A DNA stretch of 64,000 nt from Orthonyx spaldingii (taxonomy: Eukaryota; Chordata; Aves; Passeriformes; Orthonychidae): NCBI GenBank assembly GCA_013397795.1, contig VZTJ01002530.1:496001-560000 (forward strand), written 5' to 3'. Both the position numbers and the translations under genes were made by a program. The notes below the pieces were generated by a model. The model searched no databases. It was not told where the DNA came from and was given only the letters and a program-made list of their open reading frames with translations. Positions 21,600 through 64,000 of the stretch are shown piece by piece (the stretch's first letter is position 1; every line of letters begins with the position of its first letter).

Positions 21600-24180
21600 G
21601 ATAAACCAGTTCTCACTGACAGCTGCCGGGAACAGAGCGCTTTTAGTACTTCTGTGGAAGTACACGTCTTGCATGGAGCACGTTTGCCAATCTCTTTGTC
21701 GTATGCAGGTGGAAACAGGGTCTTGAGAGCCTCGTGAGAAGCCCACAACAACAACAACAACAAAAAAAAAGTTAAAAGAGTTTAACCTGTGGTTTCAAAA
21801 CAGCCAAAAGTGTAGTTCAGAAATAAGTTGAAGTCAGAAAGAGTTCTAAAATAGTTGCAATTTGATTGTCAAATTGATTTCCTCTGAAGCAATACAAGAG
21901 CTAGAAATTTGCAAACATCCGTTTTTATAATAGGTTCGTCATCAAGACAGTAACAGTAATGTAGCACAAGAGTTTAAGAGTTGTATATTTAATTTCAGCA
22001 GTGCACTATTAGAGTTACTGGGTTAATTCTGTTTATGCCATGGCACTGCCAATGAAATGGGTAATTGCTGTGTTTATTACAGTGCCTAAGTCATGCTGTC
22101 ACAGCAATACTTGCATTAAGATGAAAGTAACATAAATGAAGGTAAGACAGCAGAAAGTATTATTGAAGAGTCCAGAATATGTCACACCATGTAGCTGGCA
22201 CACTGAGGTACCTCCTAAAAACATGTGTAGCTCCTGCTTGCTTGAACTTCCATCTGGATTTTTAGCACTTTGAGCTGTGGATATTTTTGACAAAAGCAGT
22301 CCAAAATCTTTACTCTCTCCCACTGAGTTCCACCATCTCTGCAGAGTTCCAGATCATACCCTTACTTCAGTATAACATGATTTCAAATACATCTGTCAAA
22401 TAAAAATACAACATGTGGACAGGGTTGGTTTTGTTGCGAAGAGCTCTTTGTGCAGTATGAAAAGCAGGCAGCATTCCAAACATACCGGATGAGCCACAGA
22501 GTAAAATTAAATTATGCCCACAATTAAGATGTTTTAGGTTATTATAGCACGTGGTGCCAAGAAGTAAATGGCAGTGCTTATGTTTGTCTCCTTAGCTACT
22601 TTTGTGTCTTTCCTGATCGTCTTCAGGGTTTGCTCTACTCTCCCTTTAAGTTTTGAAAACCAAGTAAATACCAAAAATGCTTCGTGACATGCATGTTATT
22701 GTAGTCTTGGTTATCTGTTTATATAATGCCATAGAAACATGAGTGGCACTTAGAGAAGGGTATAATTGACAGGACTCCACCCCGAGGACTTTGGAATTTT
22801 ACTTAGATACACCACAACTGAGAGGACAAATAAAGGGTGGAGAAGGGGGAATGGGTAGGTTGAAGGTCACAACAGTGCAGGATCATGAACTATTATTATT
22901 CCTAATGTATACACCTGGTCTTTGGGGTAATTAAAAATAGCAATTAAAGGTGTTAGCTTCATAACTCCCATTTGTAGCTACTTCTTCTCTTGCTTACCTT
23001 GATAATCTACCCATTACAAAGCTGGCTCTTTTCATCCTTTAGAGGCTTTCAGGGGAAGAACTGTTTCTCCTTGCTCAGCAGCCGTTTGGCACTTCTGTGA
23101 TGCACAGCCCACGGTGATCCACAGGTGTTCCCGGGAGCCAGACTTGTGGGAAAAGCTCAGCTCCCTCAAGGAGTGCTGATTTCAGCGAAGGTCTGTTATG
23201 AGGTTGATGTTTGGAGTGGAGAGAGGGCAGCCTACCCTTCTCAGCAGGGAACTGTCACTGAGGTGGGAACAAGCACACGACATTAAGAGCTGCACAGCTG
23301 GAAGCTCAGAGTGTCTGAGCCTTCCCCAATTCGTTTTTATTTAATATAGGTTATTTTAAAAAAATCTGATTCTCCCCCAGGCTAAAATCCCTGCACCACC
23401 TTCCCACCCAAGGCAATCCCAGAGCAGTGGGAAATCTCTGAATTTCACCCAGGCACTGCTTCCCACAGCTGCCTCAGAGTCACCCAGCACGAGCTCCAGA
23501 CCCACTCCAGTGTTTGCATTGAGGGAAAGTGAGTAATTGTGAGAAGTGACAAGTTGCCATTTGACCATTCTCCTTGGGCTGTGTCTTGGTGGGGAGAACC
23601 CTTGCCCAAGAGCTGATTAAAGACCAGTTAATCTCACTGGAACCAGCATTATCTCCCAGAAAAGTAGAAGGAAATATTTGGTGGGGGCCACTGACTTGAA
23701 TGGAAGACAAAAGAATGCATTTCCCCCTGAAGATATTTCCCTGTGAAGAAGAGAGCTCTCCTGTGCTACAGCCACTGCTGTGAAGTACTTTGCTGCCAGC
23801 TCTGATGCTCCATTCAAAAGCAGAGGCTCTTCCACGAAGCCTGGGCCTCTCCAATGTGTTGGCTGTGATACCTGGTGCTTTGTTTGTTTGTAATACTTTT
23901 TTTTTCATATGTAGTTCTTATTCAAATTATGTTGCATATGGCTGCAGAATCTTTACTTCCTCCATTTCCAAAATGATGATTTGTAATATGCCAGACTCCA
24001 CAGGCCACCAGAAATCATTTAGCAAAGGTGATGTCAGAGAGAATATCTTGGGGTTTCTCTAAAGGTTTTAAAATACTGCAAAAGACACAGAATGATCTAA
24101 AGGTACTCACTTAAAAAAGGATGTTACGGTATATTCAGAGGCACAATAAAAGAGATGATTTACAAAGGGCATTTTGTAAG
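21600..24180. other. Intergenic region between STK17B promoter and HECW2 3' end
   Basis: About 2.6 kb with no exon or interspersed repeat recognised. It contains a short (CAA)n run at about 21746-21763 followed by A's. The space between the two genes is small if the HECW2 poly(A) call at 24185 is right. Confidence 0.6.
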
Positions 24181-24184
24181 AAGA

Positions 24185-24190
24185 TTTATT
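24185..24190 (-). terminator. HECW2: Candidate distal poly(A) signal of HECW2
   Basis: Minus-strand AATAAA (a second copy overlaps at about 24191-24196), followed downstream on the minus strand by a T/G-rich stretch (24165-24140), the usual layout of a cleavage site. No transcript evidence is available, and several closer AATAAA motifs exist in the 8.8 kb after the stop codon. Confidence 0.35.
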
Positions 24191-27100
24191 TTTATTAAGT
24201 GATTTCATGATGAAACATGGTCTTAAACAAAATAGAGATCAGTATGAAAATAAAATTATGCACAGAAAATTCTTTTCCCCAAATGTTTTTGAGTAACAGG
24301 AAATACAACACAACAGTCCTGTATTCAAATTATGTAAATCTGTGAGCAGTCAAACATTTTAGTACATTCCTTGAAGCCAGGCACAATGACACACATTGTG
24401 TATCCCTGTAGCACACTCAACACATTTTCTATCTGTTCTCTCTGCCTCGAAGAAAAAATCATGAAATGTAATGTGATGTAAATGGGGAAAAGGACAGAAA
24501 CCATCTTAACGCTTGAAGCAATATTCCCCATTTAGTATTCTGTGAAAGACACGTACCAAATTCAGATGAAACTTAAACTGGCTTGTAGAAAGATAGAAAA
24601 ACTTTTGATATATTTGATATACAGTCTTGTGAACACTTAACTGAAAAGTATGGAAAGGATTAAAAAATACACTGTGTTCTACTTAAAGCTTAGAAATAAA
24701 TATGCACTCCATATTCTCAGTGCCTGAAATTCTTTAAAAACAAAGAACTTGGTATAAAATTATATCAAGTAATTGTCAAAAATGAGGAAGATGCACCTAT
24801 AATCCTGTTAGATTCTGGATGCCTGCATCCCCACTACAAAAACTTGTAAAACTCTACACGCTTTCAAACATGCTGAATAACCCAAACTGTAACCTAGCAA
24901 GGGCAGGAACATCGACTGACTTAGGGGCAGCAGTATTCCACACCACATCCCTCATAGCATTCTCTTCCTCTAAAGCTCTCCTTTTCCATACTGTACCAGC
25001 CCTCACAAGTACAAATGTTCAGTCAATTATTCAAAAAGCAGCCTTGCTGATCAGGATTCATGGATGCCCTCAAGGCTGTGTCATTCCAAGAAAAAAGAGT
25101 ACAAAGAAAAAGCATCCTCCTAATATGATTTATGTAGTTAATATTATTATAATTCTCCTCCTCCCTGCAATGCTGATAATAAACAGCAGTCTCCTGAGTG
25201 TTGCAGACTCATTGCAGAAAAATGTCCTGCTGTATGGAACTATTGAACCAGTATGGTTCAACATGGGAGGTGTCTTCTCATTTAGGACTTCTAGTTCATA
25301 TAAAATTCCTACCATCTCAGTTACCACGTTGTAGAAGAAAACTCACAAGAAATTCTTCTTTTGACTCTCATATTGACTCATCCAATAGTCTTGTCTTTTA
25401 GGTAGAGAAGAGAAACCCATCCTGAAACCCTCCCACCCTCCTACACAGTATTTTTTCGGATAATGTAATTAGAGTGTGAATGGAATCAAGACTTGCATCA
25501 GCTTGGCTAAAGCTACTTAGGTCATTGAGAATATTCTAATTACCTTAAGTAAGCTTTGGAAATGCCACACTAGTCTTTGTCTTTGTGGAAATGCATGGTT
25601 CTTATACAACCATAAGACAAACACCAAGTATCTTTAAAAAAAAAGACTTTAAAAATCTGCATTTTGACACATATAAACATTAGGGATTTGGCCCATCACA
25701 CTGAAAAGGAAAGTCACCATTGGTTGTGATGATTTAACCTCTTATCAGAAGTCATATCTCTTGTCAAATGCAGACAGTAATAAACAGTCATTACTTGTAC
25801 AAACAAGAGTAAAGAGGGCTTCCAGACTCCACTCCACCCTTTTATTTTAAAAGCCTTCGTTTTCCTGAAAATAGTCAAAATAAAAAAAAAAAAACAAACC
25901 CAGGCCGAATAAAGCAAAACAAAAAAGCCAAACCACATAGAAGTAAATTTTGTGATTGTGTATTTAGATTTTCAAAAGCTAATAATTAGTTAAAGCATGT
26001 CTTGCAGTGGCAGTAACACCAATGTATTTCAGGATGAACGGTCATTTTTTCCTAGGTGCATTATCACAGCCTCATTTTCAAGCAGGAAGTATCCTGTTTG
26101 GTGTCCCAGGGGTAATCACAGCTCACTGTCCTGCTCCCCATCCTTGAAGTGCAGTCCTTTTCCTGTGCCTGCCCTCAGACGTGTCTTCACTCCAGCACCC
26201 CTCCATGGCTGTATCTTGGGTGCTCTGTGGAACTGCCCTGTCTTATCCTTACAGCACCCACAACTCCATTCCTTCTTAGAATTATTTATGAGGCTTCAGA
26301 GATTTATTTTCTTATTCATACAGTAATCTGCTTTAAAATTAGTGAGCTCCAATGTCTGACTGCAGTCAGCATGGCAATCTAATACGATGTCTCAGCAAAA
26401 TCCTCTTTTATTGACCTTATATTGCTGAATGGGCATTTCTAACTACGAAAAATGTAATCCTCATTTAAAATGAAAGATGTTGAATTAGTCAAGGGAGTGT
26501 GTCACGAGCTGCTGGTATTGCAATTAGCAGGCATCACTGACAGAACGAGCTTTTGGGAAGAATACAGTTCAAGGGCTGTACAACAAAGCCTCCAGCTGTG
26601 CAAGGCACAGTCCTCACTAAGTAAGAGATCTGCTGCTGCTGTGATTTCTGGATCAGCATCACCGGCCTTGCCGCAAAGGCTCTGCACCCACCTGGCCAAC
26701 AGCCTGGGGCAGCCCATGGGGAATCACAAATTCTGGCAATATAAAACATTGCAAGCAAAATCCCCTGCCCCATTAATTTTGCAAAACCAAAACCAAAGGA
26801 CATTTTACCCTAGGATACTTAATCAACTATTTTCAAAAACATTTTTAGGACTATTTGTCTTAAACCCCTCAGTCTTGATGTCAGTGTAACAGTGATCCTA
26901 TCGACTCCAGACTGAGGGAGCTGCTTTTGAAAGCAAACCCAAGCCCCTAGTCTTACTGTGACACTACAGCTACAGTCAGTATAGGTGGTCAGCAATTGTC
27001 TCTGGGTGATTGTAGGATTATGTGCAATCTAAGGGGAGAGGATGGATGGCCTTTGGAAGGCAGCCTGGAATAAAGGAGACCAGAGTCCTGTGGAGTTCCA

Positions 27101-30100
27101 TAGGTCTGCACATTTAAAATCTAATTACGTTGATGTCAGCACAAAAGTATGTTAAATTAGTTGAACAATATACCTCCTGAGTGCTTAACAAAAGCCTCTA
27201 ACTACACAAAGCTTTTTCTAATAGGGGCTGAATGAGAAGTTTCTGAAAGTTCTGAAAAAAAGAAACTGAAACCCAAAAGATAAAGTTTCATTATTCAGAA
27301 GATTTTTGACTGGCGGAAGGATTGAAAGCAGCATGGCTCAGCTCCCTTTCACATTCATCATAGCTTTGAGAAATTTATCAGAATACATCTCTAGTTAAAA
27401 TTTTATTACAATTATTCTGCAATGTAATCTGAAAGGAAACAAGTTCAAATTTTGAATTACTGATTTAGAAAGAGGCTAATCAATGTGTGTAGCAGTTATT
27501 TCACATAGTCCTCAGGAGGTATTTTTAAATGCATTTTGAATACATATAGGTACTTGAATGGATTGCAACCATTTCAGAAGTCCTTGACTGTCATCCTCTT
27601 ACCTACAATCAGGCGGAACCTTTCGAAACAATGGCCAGAAGGTCAGTCATACAAAAGAGAATTATCAAATCAATCATGATTTTACCTTAAAATACCTACA
27701 GCATAATATTGCTCTGATAAAGCCTATGAAGTAAAGCCTTAAAGGAAGTTTCAACTTGAACAACACCTTTCTTTCAGTAACATTATTTTTAAAAATGCCA
27801 AAAATGCTTAAATAAAAAACTTTTCATAGCAATGAACATCCTAAATAGTAGCAGCCTAGTGCCAAAATTAGTCTAAAACTGAACAGGAGCACTATGAAGT
27901 TTATGGTCTGTCTGAAAGACATGCAAAATACAAACCATCTTTCATTGTGAAAATTCTGTATTTGGAGGGTCAGCATTGTAATTTTGCATACTGCTAACAA
28001 AAGTGGGTTATAGTGGCTTTACAGTAAAGTTCTTCTTTTCCTCCGCTATTTACCTAACATGTATTTAGTTTTCCAACAAACAAGTAACTTCAAATTCAAC
28101 CTCCCAAATTCTTTTTTATTGGAAAATATTTAGGCAAAAGGTTAGTCTAGTCCAACAGCAAGCCACTGTGGTTGCACTAGCAAAATTGTAAAGAATTTTC
28201 TACTTAAACTGATGAGCCAGTCAACCCATAGCATTTCTGCAGTTCTGTTTTATAGCACATAATTTGGCCAAAACACAAACAGTTTAAGAAGCCAGCTTTG
28301 AGTAAATCTTCTGAAATTTTGATTGGAGTTCAATTGCTTTCCCGGAGAGAAAAGGATGGGAAGGGGAAACAGCAGTGATGATTGAGTAGTATCACTAAAG
28401 CTACATCTGCAATCTTATGACTGGAGACCAACCTTTTGCTCAATTCCTATTAGTGCTAACATGAATAAATTAACCCTCCACATAAAAACACTGCCAGGAA
28501 AAACAACACTATTAGTATAATTTAATGCAGATTAGTTTCATTCACTGAAAAGAAGTAACTTGCTTTATGCTATGGGAAATGAACTTACACTGGCCATTCA
28601 AACACAGCTGCTGCAGATTCCCCTGGTGTGAACAGGGATTCCCTCAGTCCAGAGACAGTGTGCTTCAAGGAGCTCCATAGAACTCTCCAGCTGCCACTGC
28701 AGAAACTCACCCAACATCTGCAATTAATACTGCAGAGATTACATTTAACAACCAGATGATACCATTGCAAATGCTTCAGAAAGAATTTTAAAAAAACTTT
28801 TTTAAAGGATTAAAAATACATAAGAAGCCACAAACCTCTTCTCTTTCCTATAATTTTAAACTGAGCAAACTACCAGTCCGGTGCTCTGCCAGTCCAGCTC
28901 CTGCCAGAAGCTTTGTGTGATGTCCTGCCAGGATGCTGCTGCCTAGATTTTCAGTTTCCCCGAAGATTACAGATATTCCCCACACCCTGTGTGACCCAGG
29001 GTAATGCTGCCATGTGGAGCTCATGCGGTGCCCATGAGCAGGCCTGTGAACGCAGGAGATTTCCCCCCACATACTCTCTGAGCCGTATTAACATTTTTTA
29101 TGGTAGGGTCAGTACAACGATCATGAAAATTATGTCTAAAAGCAGAAGGAGGCAAATATTTGATGAATACAAAAGAAAACCAGCAAGTGGGGTGGGGGGG
29201 GAAGGCCTGGATTGAAAGGCTTTCCCATCCTGCCCTGCCAGGTGCTGCTGGCAGTGTGACAGAGGGGGCAGATGGCTGTGCCCTGCCTGCTGTGGGCAAA
29301 GGCACCGCTCCCCTGACAGCTGCTGGCCTGCTGACTCTGAAGGGGTGACTGCTTGCTACAGCAGCTGCCACACTGCACAACTTCATTGATTCCAAGCTTT
29401 TGTGGTGTATTTAGGAGTGTTTTGGCTATAACCTGACTCCCAGCAGTGCCAGGTGAGCAATGCACACCTCTCCTGGGCTGGGATGCTGGTTCCTGGGAAG
29501 AGGGGGCCTGACCCTGGAGTGAGTGGGACAGGGCCACTCTGCTGCCAGCCTGCCCACGCTGCAGTGACCTGTGAGCTGCTTTTCAGCTGGTGATGTGTGG
29601 CTCCACTTCCCAGCAGAGCAGAAAACATGGGCACCTCACTTAAATTCCTGCAGGGACCTCTCCTGCCAGCCTCTGTGTGATGGAGATGCTGCAGGTTAAG
29701 TTAGTAAGAGCTATTATTGGTTGAAGGGATTTTTGTTGTCTATTTTTTTTTCTTCCTAAATGCAAAGCTCCTCAGCAGCATCTGGAAAAGCTCTGAGGAG
29801 ATAGAGAGCTTTGGAAAGGCTTCCCAGCCTTTCTCTGTGTGGACCCTCATTCCTGCCACACAGCGTGCCATAAGCAATAGCATGGTGGTGGCCTGGTGCA
29901 GTCAGCTGCAGGACATGAACGCTGCCTTTCACTTGGGACACATTTAATGGGAATGGCTTCCACAACCAAAGGGAGAACGTTCCAAGCAGTTGCCAAGAGA
30001 TGTGGGTATTTGACTAAGCTCAGGTTTCCTTTCCTACACTCCCTCCTTTCTAATCCCTTCAGAGCAGCACCATCACTTATACCATCACAGAGCCAAGTGC

Positions 30101-32947
30101 TCCAGGCAGCACAGGGAGCTGTACCCAGCTGACACCTCAGCCTTCACACAGCACTTTTCTAGAGTCCCCCAGGGGATGTTGGCAGCACAGGAGGAAGCAG
30201 CAACTTCTCCTTATTCTCTCTTGCTATAAAGATTCTGGATTAATTTTATTTATCTATTTTCTAACTGACAGCTGCCCCACTGGTGACCCTGTCACATCTT
30301 TACAGAATACTGGATCATCATGGCTGATTTCAGTTATTTTTACATGCATAAATACAGAACAAATGGGTGCAGTAGATATATTTAAATAAAAATTGACAAG
30401 ATGCATTTATTGTTTTAGTTTTGTACAAAAGCATAACTTAAAAGGCAAACTAGTATAAACTTACTTTGTGCCAAATATTTAAACTTTTCATTCCAAAGAG
30501 TATCTGGTTCAAAACTTGTAGATACAGTTTCCACCTGGGAAATCTCTTTTTTAGACCACAGGTAACTCAGTATTGCAAAATGAAAAATTCTGTAGTCCTT
30601 CAACCAATCAGAAGTTGCATTCTGCTCCGAGTGCCAGAGTTTAAGCTACTCAGTGAATGGATCATATGAAACATGAGCCATGCTGGAGTGATCTGCTGAA
30701 AAGTCAGTTTGCCTACTGCTCATTCATGTTCTGAAAAAAGATCTGCATTAGGACCTGTGACATGCAATCTTAGCAAAGACTGATAAATATACGTGTAGAA
30801 ACAGGGTGATGTGTTTGGATTTTTCTTTGCTACTTCATACCAGCCAGAAGTAGCCTAAGAAAACCTAAGTTACTTAAGAGTCCCAGATGTCATGCAGAAG
30901 CTCAGTTATTCTTGAAATAAAAGAATGTTTTCCCTCTGCTTTTGTTTTTCCTTTGCACATGTGACATTTCCTCAGTAAGTCTGAAGGGTTTTCTCAGTCA
31001 CCACCACAGCTGCAGCTGCCTTCTGCCTCGGAGGGTGGACTGGCAGTCTCTGCTGACGACACCTCCAGGGAAGTTCGCCTCCGCTGGAAAAAACCTCCCA
31101 CAAGAACAAGCAGGACACCTCCTTCAGATGCCCCTTCAAGAGCCTCCAAAGTGAGAACATTACTTCAAAAGCTACTTTTCCTACAGAACAGGGCTTGCTG
31201 TGCTGCTGTGCTACCAAAGGGGCTAGCACAGAGCTCAATTCGTGTTCATCCAGTATCCAAGTGCAACTCCTGGGATTTTAAAATGTGGTGGATGCAGTGC
31301 GTGACAGCAGCTGCGCAAGAAATGGGGCGCAGCTGCACAAGTGTTCCACAAGACCATCTGGAGGAAAAGTACCAAAAATAGATGCGAGCAAGCCTCGTGT
31401 ATTTCAGCAAAATTAAGCATAAAGAAACCGGTGTCCATGCAGTGTTTGATATGCCATAAAAACTGCTTCAAATAACATTTGATAAGAAAACTATTTATCA
31501 GTGAAAATGCAAGCTTGGACACTATGAACAGTTTACATCTTGTAGGTGTTCACTGATACAGGACAGTGGCATTATGACCAGTGGCTCACCTTAAAGTAGG
31601 TTATTCATGGTTTTCCAAATGAGCTAGTGTTTTATGGTGCTGTACAAATAAAAAGTTGTGGGGAGCATATGAAATATCTGTATTAAACTCCACTGCATTA
31701 AGTTATCCAATGCATGAAAAATGACCCGGATGCATTTAAAATAAATGCATATTACAATATCACATATAGTATTATAAAATTATTACTTATGTGCACAGTC
31801 CTGATATCTATAGACATGGCACTGTGAAGAAAGCCTGGTTCCTAAGCATTTTTATAGATATTTGATAGTGATGCAATTTGCTATCAGTCAGATCATAATG
31901 TCCCTTCAACTTTGGTACATTCAGTGCAAAATATTTTCGGGAGTTTTTTTACTCTTATAAAAATAAAAGGCATTTTTTTCCCTGGAGAGTGCTTAAAGAA
32001 TAAACACTAGCAGAATGTCTGTTCAAGCATGGAAAGTGACAAAACAGAAATAACACTTTGTTTGCTTGTTTCCTGTTTACACTCTAAGAAACATAATATA
32101 ATGAACCTATAAAAATAAACAGAAGTCACTGTGTTAGGGTTTTTTCCTGATATGCTGTGACAAATTGCTAGTTTCTTCTTAAAATAGTTTCCATGCAGTA
32201 TAAAGCATAAAATCAGTCTTATTATAAGTTATTAAGTTCATTGTAACAGCTCATATTTTGTTATAAACACCACTTGCAAACACATTTCCACAAACCTCCT
32301 CAATGCACAAGCTGTTGTTGTTACTTCCTGTGTTGCTGACTTTCCTTCCAATTCACTTCTGCCCCAGGAACTTGAGCTCTATGGTGCTCCCCATGCAGGC
32401 ACTCGTAGTCTTAGGTAAAGCAAGTGTTGAATATGCTGCTATAACATATGGCATAAAGTAATGGTACCTTCATGAATTAAAAAAAATGGATTAAAAGTAG
32501 TTCAGTTGTATGCTTTTTTGATAATTTACTGGGTAGATAAGGGGCTGAATGATCTCACATTTTGACTTGAATTTTCTACTCAACAACTTTGATGAAATCC
32601 AGTTCTTGGGTACATGTCAGTTTTGCAGTGGCCAGATGGATCACAACATGGCATCATGTTTCTGGTTTGCTCAGAACATAAACTTAAGAAGTGCAGCCAT
32701 CCCGAAAACCCATGGATTGCAAGACTTGGCTTTCCCTGCACACCAGGCACACGCTAGTTTCACTGTCGAGAATTCTGCCACTACCACAATGCTTTTTAAT
32801 TGCTTCACAAGCTCCTTCGTGGAACCTCATTATTTGAATTGCACCATGAAACAATTTTCCTCTAGGAAATCCAATACAAAAGTTCATTCATTCCTTGAGA
32901 AGACAGATCCACAAAAGTCCAATGAGCTGGACACTGTGGTTTGTGTA
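24185..32947 (-). other. HECW2: Candidate long 3' UTR of HECW2
   Basis: 8.8 kb after the HECW2 stop codon with no coding exon on either strand and no recognised CR1 or LTR, unlike the repeat-bearing left end of the window. Many AT-rich TGTAAATA- and ATTTA-like strings occur. Two locally GC-richer stretches lie at about 28870-29640 and 30990-31130. The absence of repeats fits a long, constrained 3' UTR, but alternative, shorter ends are equally possible. Confidence 0.4.
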
Positions 32948-62953
<30,006 letters not shown>

Positions 62954-64000
62954 CTGAAAACGTGCAAGTAACCACAGTGAGTGTCTCTGTGCCAGCACCT
63001 GCACTCAGGTACAGAAAAGTGAGAATTTATATGGCTTAAAACCAAGCATGTACTTCAAGGCTTTGCTTGATCACTATCCCCAGTAACCACTGCAGCAGGA
63101 AGCAGCTGTGCTGTTAGGACAGGTACTAGTAAAACTTTGTTTAGCATACTGGGCCCATTAATAGGAAGAATCAAAACTGATGCAAAATTTACTATTTTAA
63201 AATAGTCCCATTCTGAAAAGAGATTAAAAAATTAAAACTGGGACCCTTTCAGGGGCTCTTTTGTAATTCATGGACATCTTTATTTATATGAAACATTCTG
63301 GAAATCAAATTTTGCTCCTTCATTTGCATCTCTATTACCTCTATGCATGAACAGAGTTTCTCTAAATTTGAAGCAGAAACAAGTTTGTGGCTGAAGCCTC
63401 AAAGGAGAATAAAGAAGTGTGTTCACATTCAGACAAGGCAAACAAGTCCAAAAATGGTAAAAACATGGCTCCTAGAATCATTCAGAAATACTGGGGTTTT
63501 TTTTTTTGTATTCACCTTCTGGGCTTAAATCAAGTTGCATATGAACAATTTTTTGGGTAGAACCACAATATAAAATTGTTCTTAGAGGCATTTGTTATGT
63601 CAGGGCAACTGCTGCAGTTTACTGCGTGATGAGGTTTCAGAAATTTCTCAGTATTCAGTATTTTTTCTCTATAAAACTTATGGTCAACCTCTTTTTTATC
63701 CTGCTAGACCTCTTTGTTAACGTCTCAGTTTATCTGCCTACATGTAATGGTTAGTATTTGAACTGCACTCCCAAGCTTCAAAGATCTCTAAAACATCTAA
63801 CGGCAAAAGATCAAATAATTATAAAAGGTTGCTTTTAAATCCAATCTCTGAAACCACGAAGCAGCAAAAGTCCCAAGATATCTCCCAAGACCTTTGTGCT
63901 CTCTGGTAATACTCTTTCAGAAAAATGAAGAATTATTTCCTGTTAGGCAATGTGCTGGAAAAGGAATGCCATTATTATTAGCTCCAGCTTCACACTGCAG
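62954..64000 (-). other. HECW2: HECW2 intron, running off the right edge
   Basis: No further HECW2 exon was found before the window ends. The upstream exon should carry the segment that follows the second WW domain. Confidence 0.7.

Larger units (their letters stand above)
20345..21600. promoter_or_regulatory. STK17B: CpG island at the STK17B promoter
   Basis: Dense G/C and CpG sequence in sharp contrast to the A/T-rich flanks. It spans the inferred exon 1, the 48-bp triplicate repeat and a 331-bp assembly gap, then grades into A/T-rich sequence by about 21600. It lies 2 kb upstream of the STK17B start codon, as expected for a CpG-island promoter. Confidence 0.85.

Noticed and set aside
20283..21746. 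Very long open frames on both strands across the STK17B CpG island (up to about 490 codons)
   Set aside because: They run through 331 undetermined bases and a 48-bp (16-codon) tandem repeat. GC-rich DNA has few stop codons, and the translations look like compositional Ala/Pro/Arg/Gly runs with no recognisable domain.
24819..25334. 171-codon open frame on the plus strand
   Set aside because: Lies antisense within the candidate HECW2 3' UTR, has no recognised domain and no convincing promoter or splice context. Such a length can arise by chance in 64 kb.

Overview
This is vertebrate nuclear DNA, most likely from a bird. The genes are split into short phase-consistent exons with GT-AG introns, the gene starts lie in CpG islands, and the recognisable repeats are CR1 LINE fragments of the kind that dominate bird and reptile genomes. 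The short introns favour a bird over a turtle or crocodilian, but the species cannot be named from the sequence. No operons, CRISPR arrays, tRNA or rRNA genes were seen. Everything below was read by eye from the sequence; no search was run.

Two protein-coding genes are readable, both on the minus strand, head to tail. (1) STK17B (DRAK2, a death-associated-protein-kinase-family Ser/Thr kinase) is complete. It has seven coding exons from 18400 down to 8002 that join in frame to 373 codons. Its inferred non-coding first exon and promoter lie in a CpG island at about 20345-21600, and its 3' UTR probably runs to about 5375. (2) HECW2 (NEDL2, a HECT E3 ubiquitin ligase) is represented by its last fourteen coding exons, 62953 down to 32948. 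They encode the C-terminal 527 residues, including the whole HECT domain and the catalytic Cys. The rest of the gene lies beyond the right edge. Its 3' UTR may be very long, with a good candidate poly(A) signal at 24185-24190. The order HECW2 then STK17B on one strand is the same as I recall on human chromosome 2, and the paralogous pair HECW1-STK17A has the same arrangement. The C-terminal residues of the kinase identify it as STK17B rather than STK17A.

Layout from the left. 1-840 is unassigned. 840-1370 is a CpG island, possibly the promoter of a neighbouring gene transcribed leftwards; DNAH7 is expected there from human gene order. About 2445-2816 is a probable retroviral LTR. 3550-3793 is a minus-strand CR1 and 4440-5350 a plus-strand CR1. 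5375-8001 is the STK17B 3' UTR, followed by the STK17B exons and introns (8002-18431), intron 1 (18432-20597) and the promoter island with a triplicated 48-bp repeat and a 331-bp assembly gap. About 21600-24180 is intergenic. 24185-32947 is the candidate HECW2 3' UTR, followed by the HECW2 exons and introns to the right edge.

The two proteins are not known to act in one pathway; they are neighbours by ancestral synteny. No new biological system was found. The points most worth a second look are two substitutions in conserved kinase motifs of STK17B, the triplicated promoter repeat beside the gap, the convergent poly(A) signals between a CR1 and STK17B, and the unassigned left CpG island.
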